From the NCBI GenBank assembly GCA_903813345.2, contig CAIIXF020000361.1, positions 1 through 20,000 on the forward strand: 20,000 bases of DNA, given 5' to 3'. The notes under the pieces are model-generated. The model was not told the DNA's origin and searched no databases. It was given only the letters and a program-made list of their open reading frames with translations. This DNA comes from Owenia fusiformis. Lineage: Eukaryota; Annelida; Polychaeta; Sabellida; Oweniidae. The position numbers and the translations under genes were made by a program. Numbering within the stretch: the stretch's first letter is position 1; every line of letters begins with the position of its first letter. Shown here one piece after another: positions 19,312 through 20,000 of the stretch.

Positions 19312-19808
19312 TAAAAGACACCTGGAGCCTGCGGTAAATAAACCAATAACGAAAACCGGTTATACGCTTGCAAGTGATATTATACCATTCGCAAGATTGA
19401 TGAAAATAGCATCAATTAGCAACAATTGGCTCAAAAAGAGTAAATAACTCATTTTTGAAAGCCAGGGTTTCGTTTTTATTTAGAAAATCGTATTTCGCTG
19501 CAAATTATTTCAACCACACACGTCATTTCACGTGAGGTAAAATTTCATCTCTGAAAATTCAATAAGTTTTGCCGCGAAAACAGACACGTGCTGACTTTAT
19601 ATTCCCGACATCATGATAAAATGAACGTTTGGAAGTACTGATGGTTTACCATCGTAAAGTGTAGCCTTCATACGGTAAGATAGTATAAATATATCTAAAT
19701 CGAGTAAAATGATTTGTGTACAACTTAAAGAATACTGACATTGACGTAGACCCAATGGACAACCTCTAAATAGCATTTGCTGGAACCATTTTAGAAATAA
19801 ATCGATGT
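19312..19808. other. Probable 3' UTR or intergenic sequence of the TPR gene
   Basis: No coding motif was seen on either strand. Its position directly downstream of the minus-strand stop, and before the LINE tail, fits an untranslated region. Confidence 0.4.
19475..19480 (-). promoter_or_regulatory. Candidate polyadenylation signal for the TPR gene
   Basis: TTTATT on the plus strand is AATAAA on the minus strand, about 330 bases downstream of the stop at 19809-19811. It is a motif match only; other such hexamers occur in this AT-rich sequence. Confidence 0.2.
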
Positions 19809-20000
19809 CTACATGTTCATAGCCGAGAACATAATGGATATGCATCTCCTCAATATTTGTTCTGTTGAGTTAATAGCACGAAGTACTTTTTGAAAATCAG
19901 GATGAGAATTATGACCATATATTTTCTTGAACATGTCTCGCGCTTCGTAGAAATTCTTTAGCGCGTCAGCGTACTTGTGTGTATCAACACATACACTACC
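19809..20000 (-). CDS. 3' end of a kinesin-light-chain-type TPR protein, cut by window edge
   Basis: From the right edge leftward, 63 codons stay open to a TAG at 19811-19809. They begin GSVCVDTHKYADALKNFYEA, continue RDMFKKIYGHNSHPD and end with ILRRCISIMFSAMNM. The first 35 residues fit a tetratricopeptide repeat of the kinesin-light-chain kind: K-Y-x-x-A-L-x-x-x-x-x-A, then an aromatic/basic helix and the Y-G-x-x-x-H-P-D turn. TPRs are protein-interaction helices; the full protein is not identifiable from one repeat, and candidates include the large families of animal TPR/NB-ARC-like proteins. It is probably the terminal exon of a host gene lying to the right. A different frame (19845-19597) overlaps its end, and a splice donor before the stop cannot be excluded, so the exact C-terminus is uncertain. 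Confidence 0.7.
   Translation of the reverse strand, partial: GSVCVDTHKYADALKNFYEARDMFKKIYGHNSHPDFQKVLRAINSTEQILRRCISIMFSAMNM

Noticed and set aside
19597-19845. 82-codon minus-strand open frame as the real gene end
   Set aside because: It has no recognisable motif, whereas the overlapping frame to the right shows a clear TPR repeat. It was kept only as a possible alternative C-terminus.

Overview
The window looks like AT-rich, gene-poor nuclear DNA from an invertebrate animal. A marine or freshwater mollusc, possibly a bivalve, is my best guess, but only an inference. The reasons are the element mix (5'-truncated LINE, Ty3/gypsy fragment, decayed animal-type tyrosine recombinase, satellites and minisatellites), the absence of dense ORFs, and one terminal exon-like piece of a kinesin-light-chain-type TPR protein. 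Nothing bacterial in layout is present. Most open frames here are chance or repeat-driven.

Layout. 1-121 (minus) is the edge of a Ty3/gypsy pol (integrase zinc-binding region) that continues off the left side. 956-1800 is a diverged satellite of six units with alternating short and long periods. 3089-12237 is the dominant structure: a head-to-tail tandem duplication of a ~4.57 kb unit, copy 1 at 3089-7664 and copy 2 at 7664-12237, differing by roughly 20 substitutions and four small indels. Each copy carries, in order, a TATA-like site, a 19-bp palindrome, pieces of two dispersed repeat families, a 61-bp direct-repeat pair, a dead tyrosine-recombinase gene on the minus strand, and a 24-bp minisatellite. 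The right breakpoint of the duplication lies inside that minisatellite, whose older tail continues to about 12627 and reappears at 13860-13993.

12628-17600 is mostly T-rich or A-rich sequence without genes. It contains a nearly identical third copy of one dispersed repeat (14628-14798), a small coding-like island on the minus strand (14160-14460) with a weak integrase-like signature, a few inverted repeats, and a diverged copy of the second dispersed repeat (17606-17684). 17897-19078 is the open C-terminal part of a non-LTR retrotransposon reverse transcriptase with its 3' tail to about 19311. 19809-20000 (minus) is the 3' end of a host-type TPR coding region, running off the right edge.

No set of genes here forms a pathway or a new system. 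The most informative content is the recent tandem duplication, the fossil recombinase shared by both copies, and a third repeat copy that lets one indel between the duplicates be polarised. All homology calls were made by reading translations by eye; none was checked by a database search.
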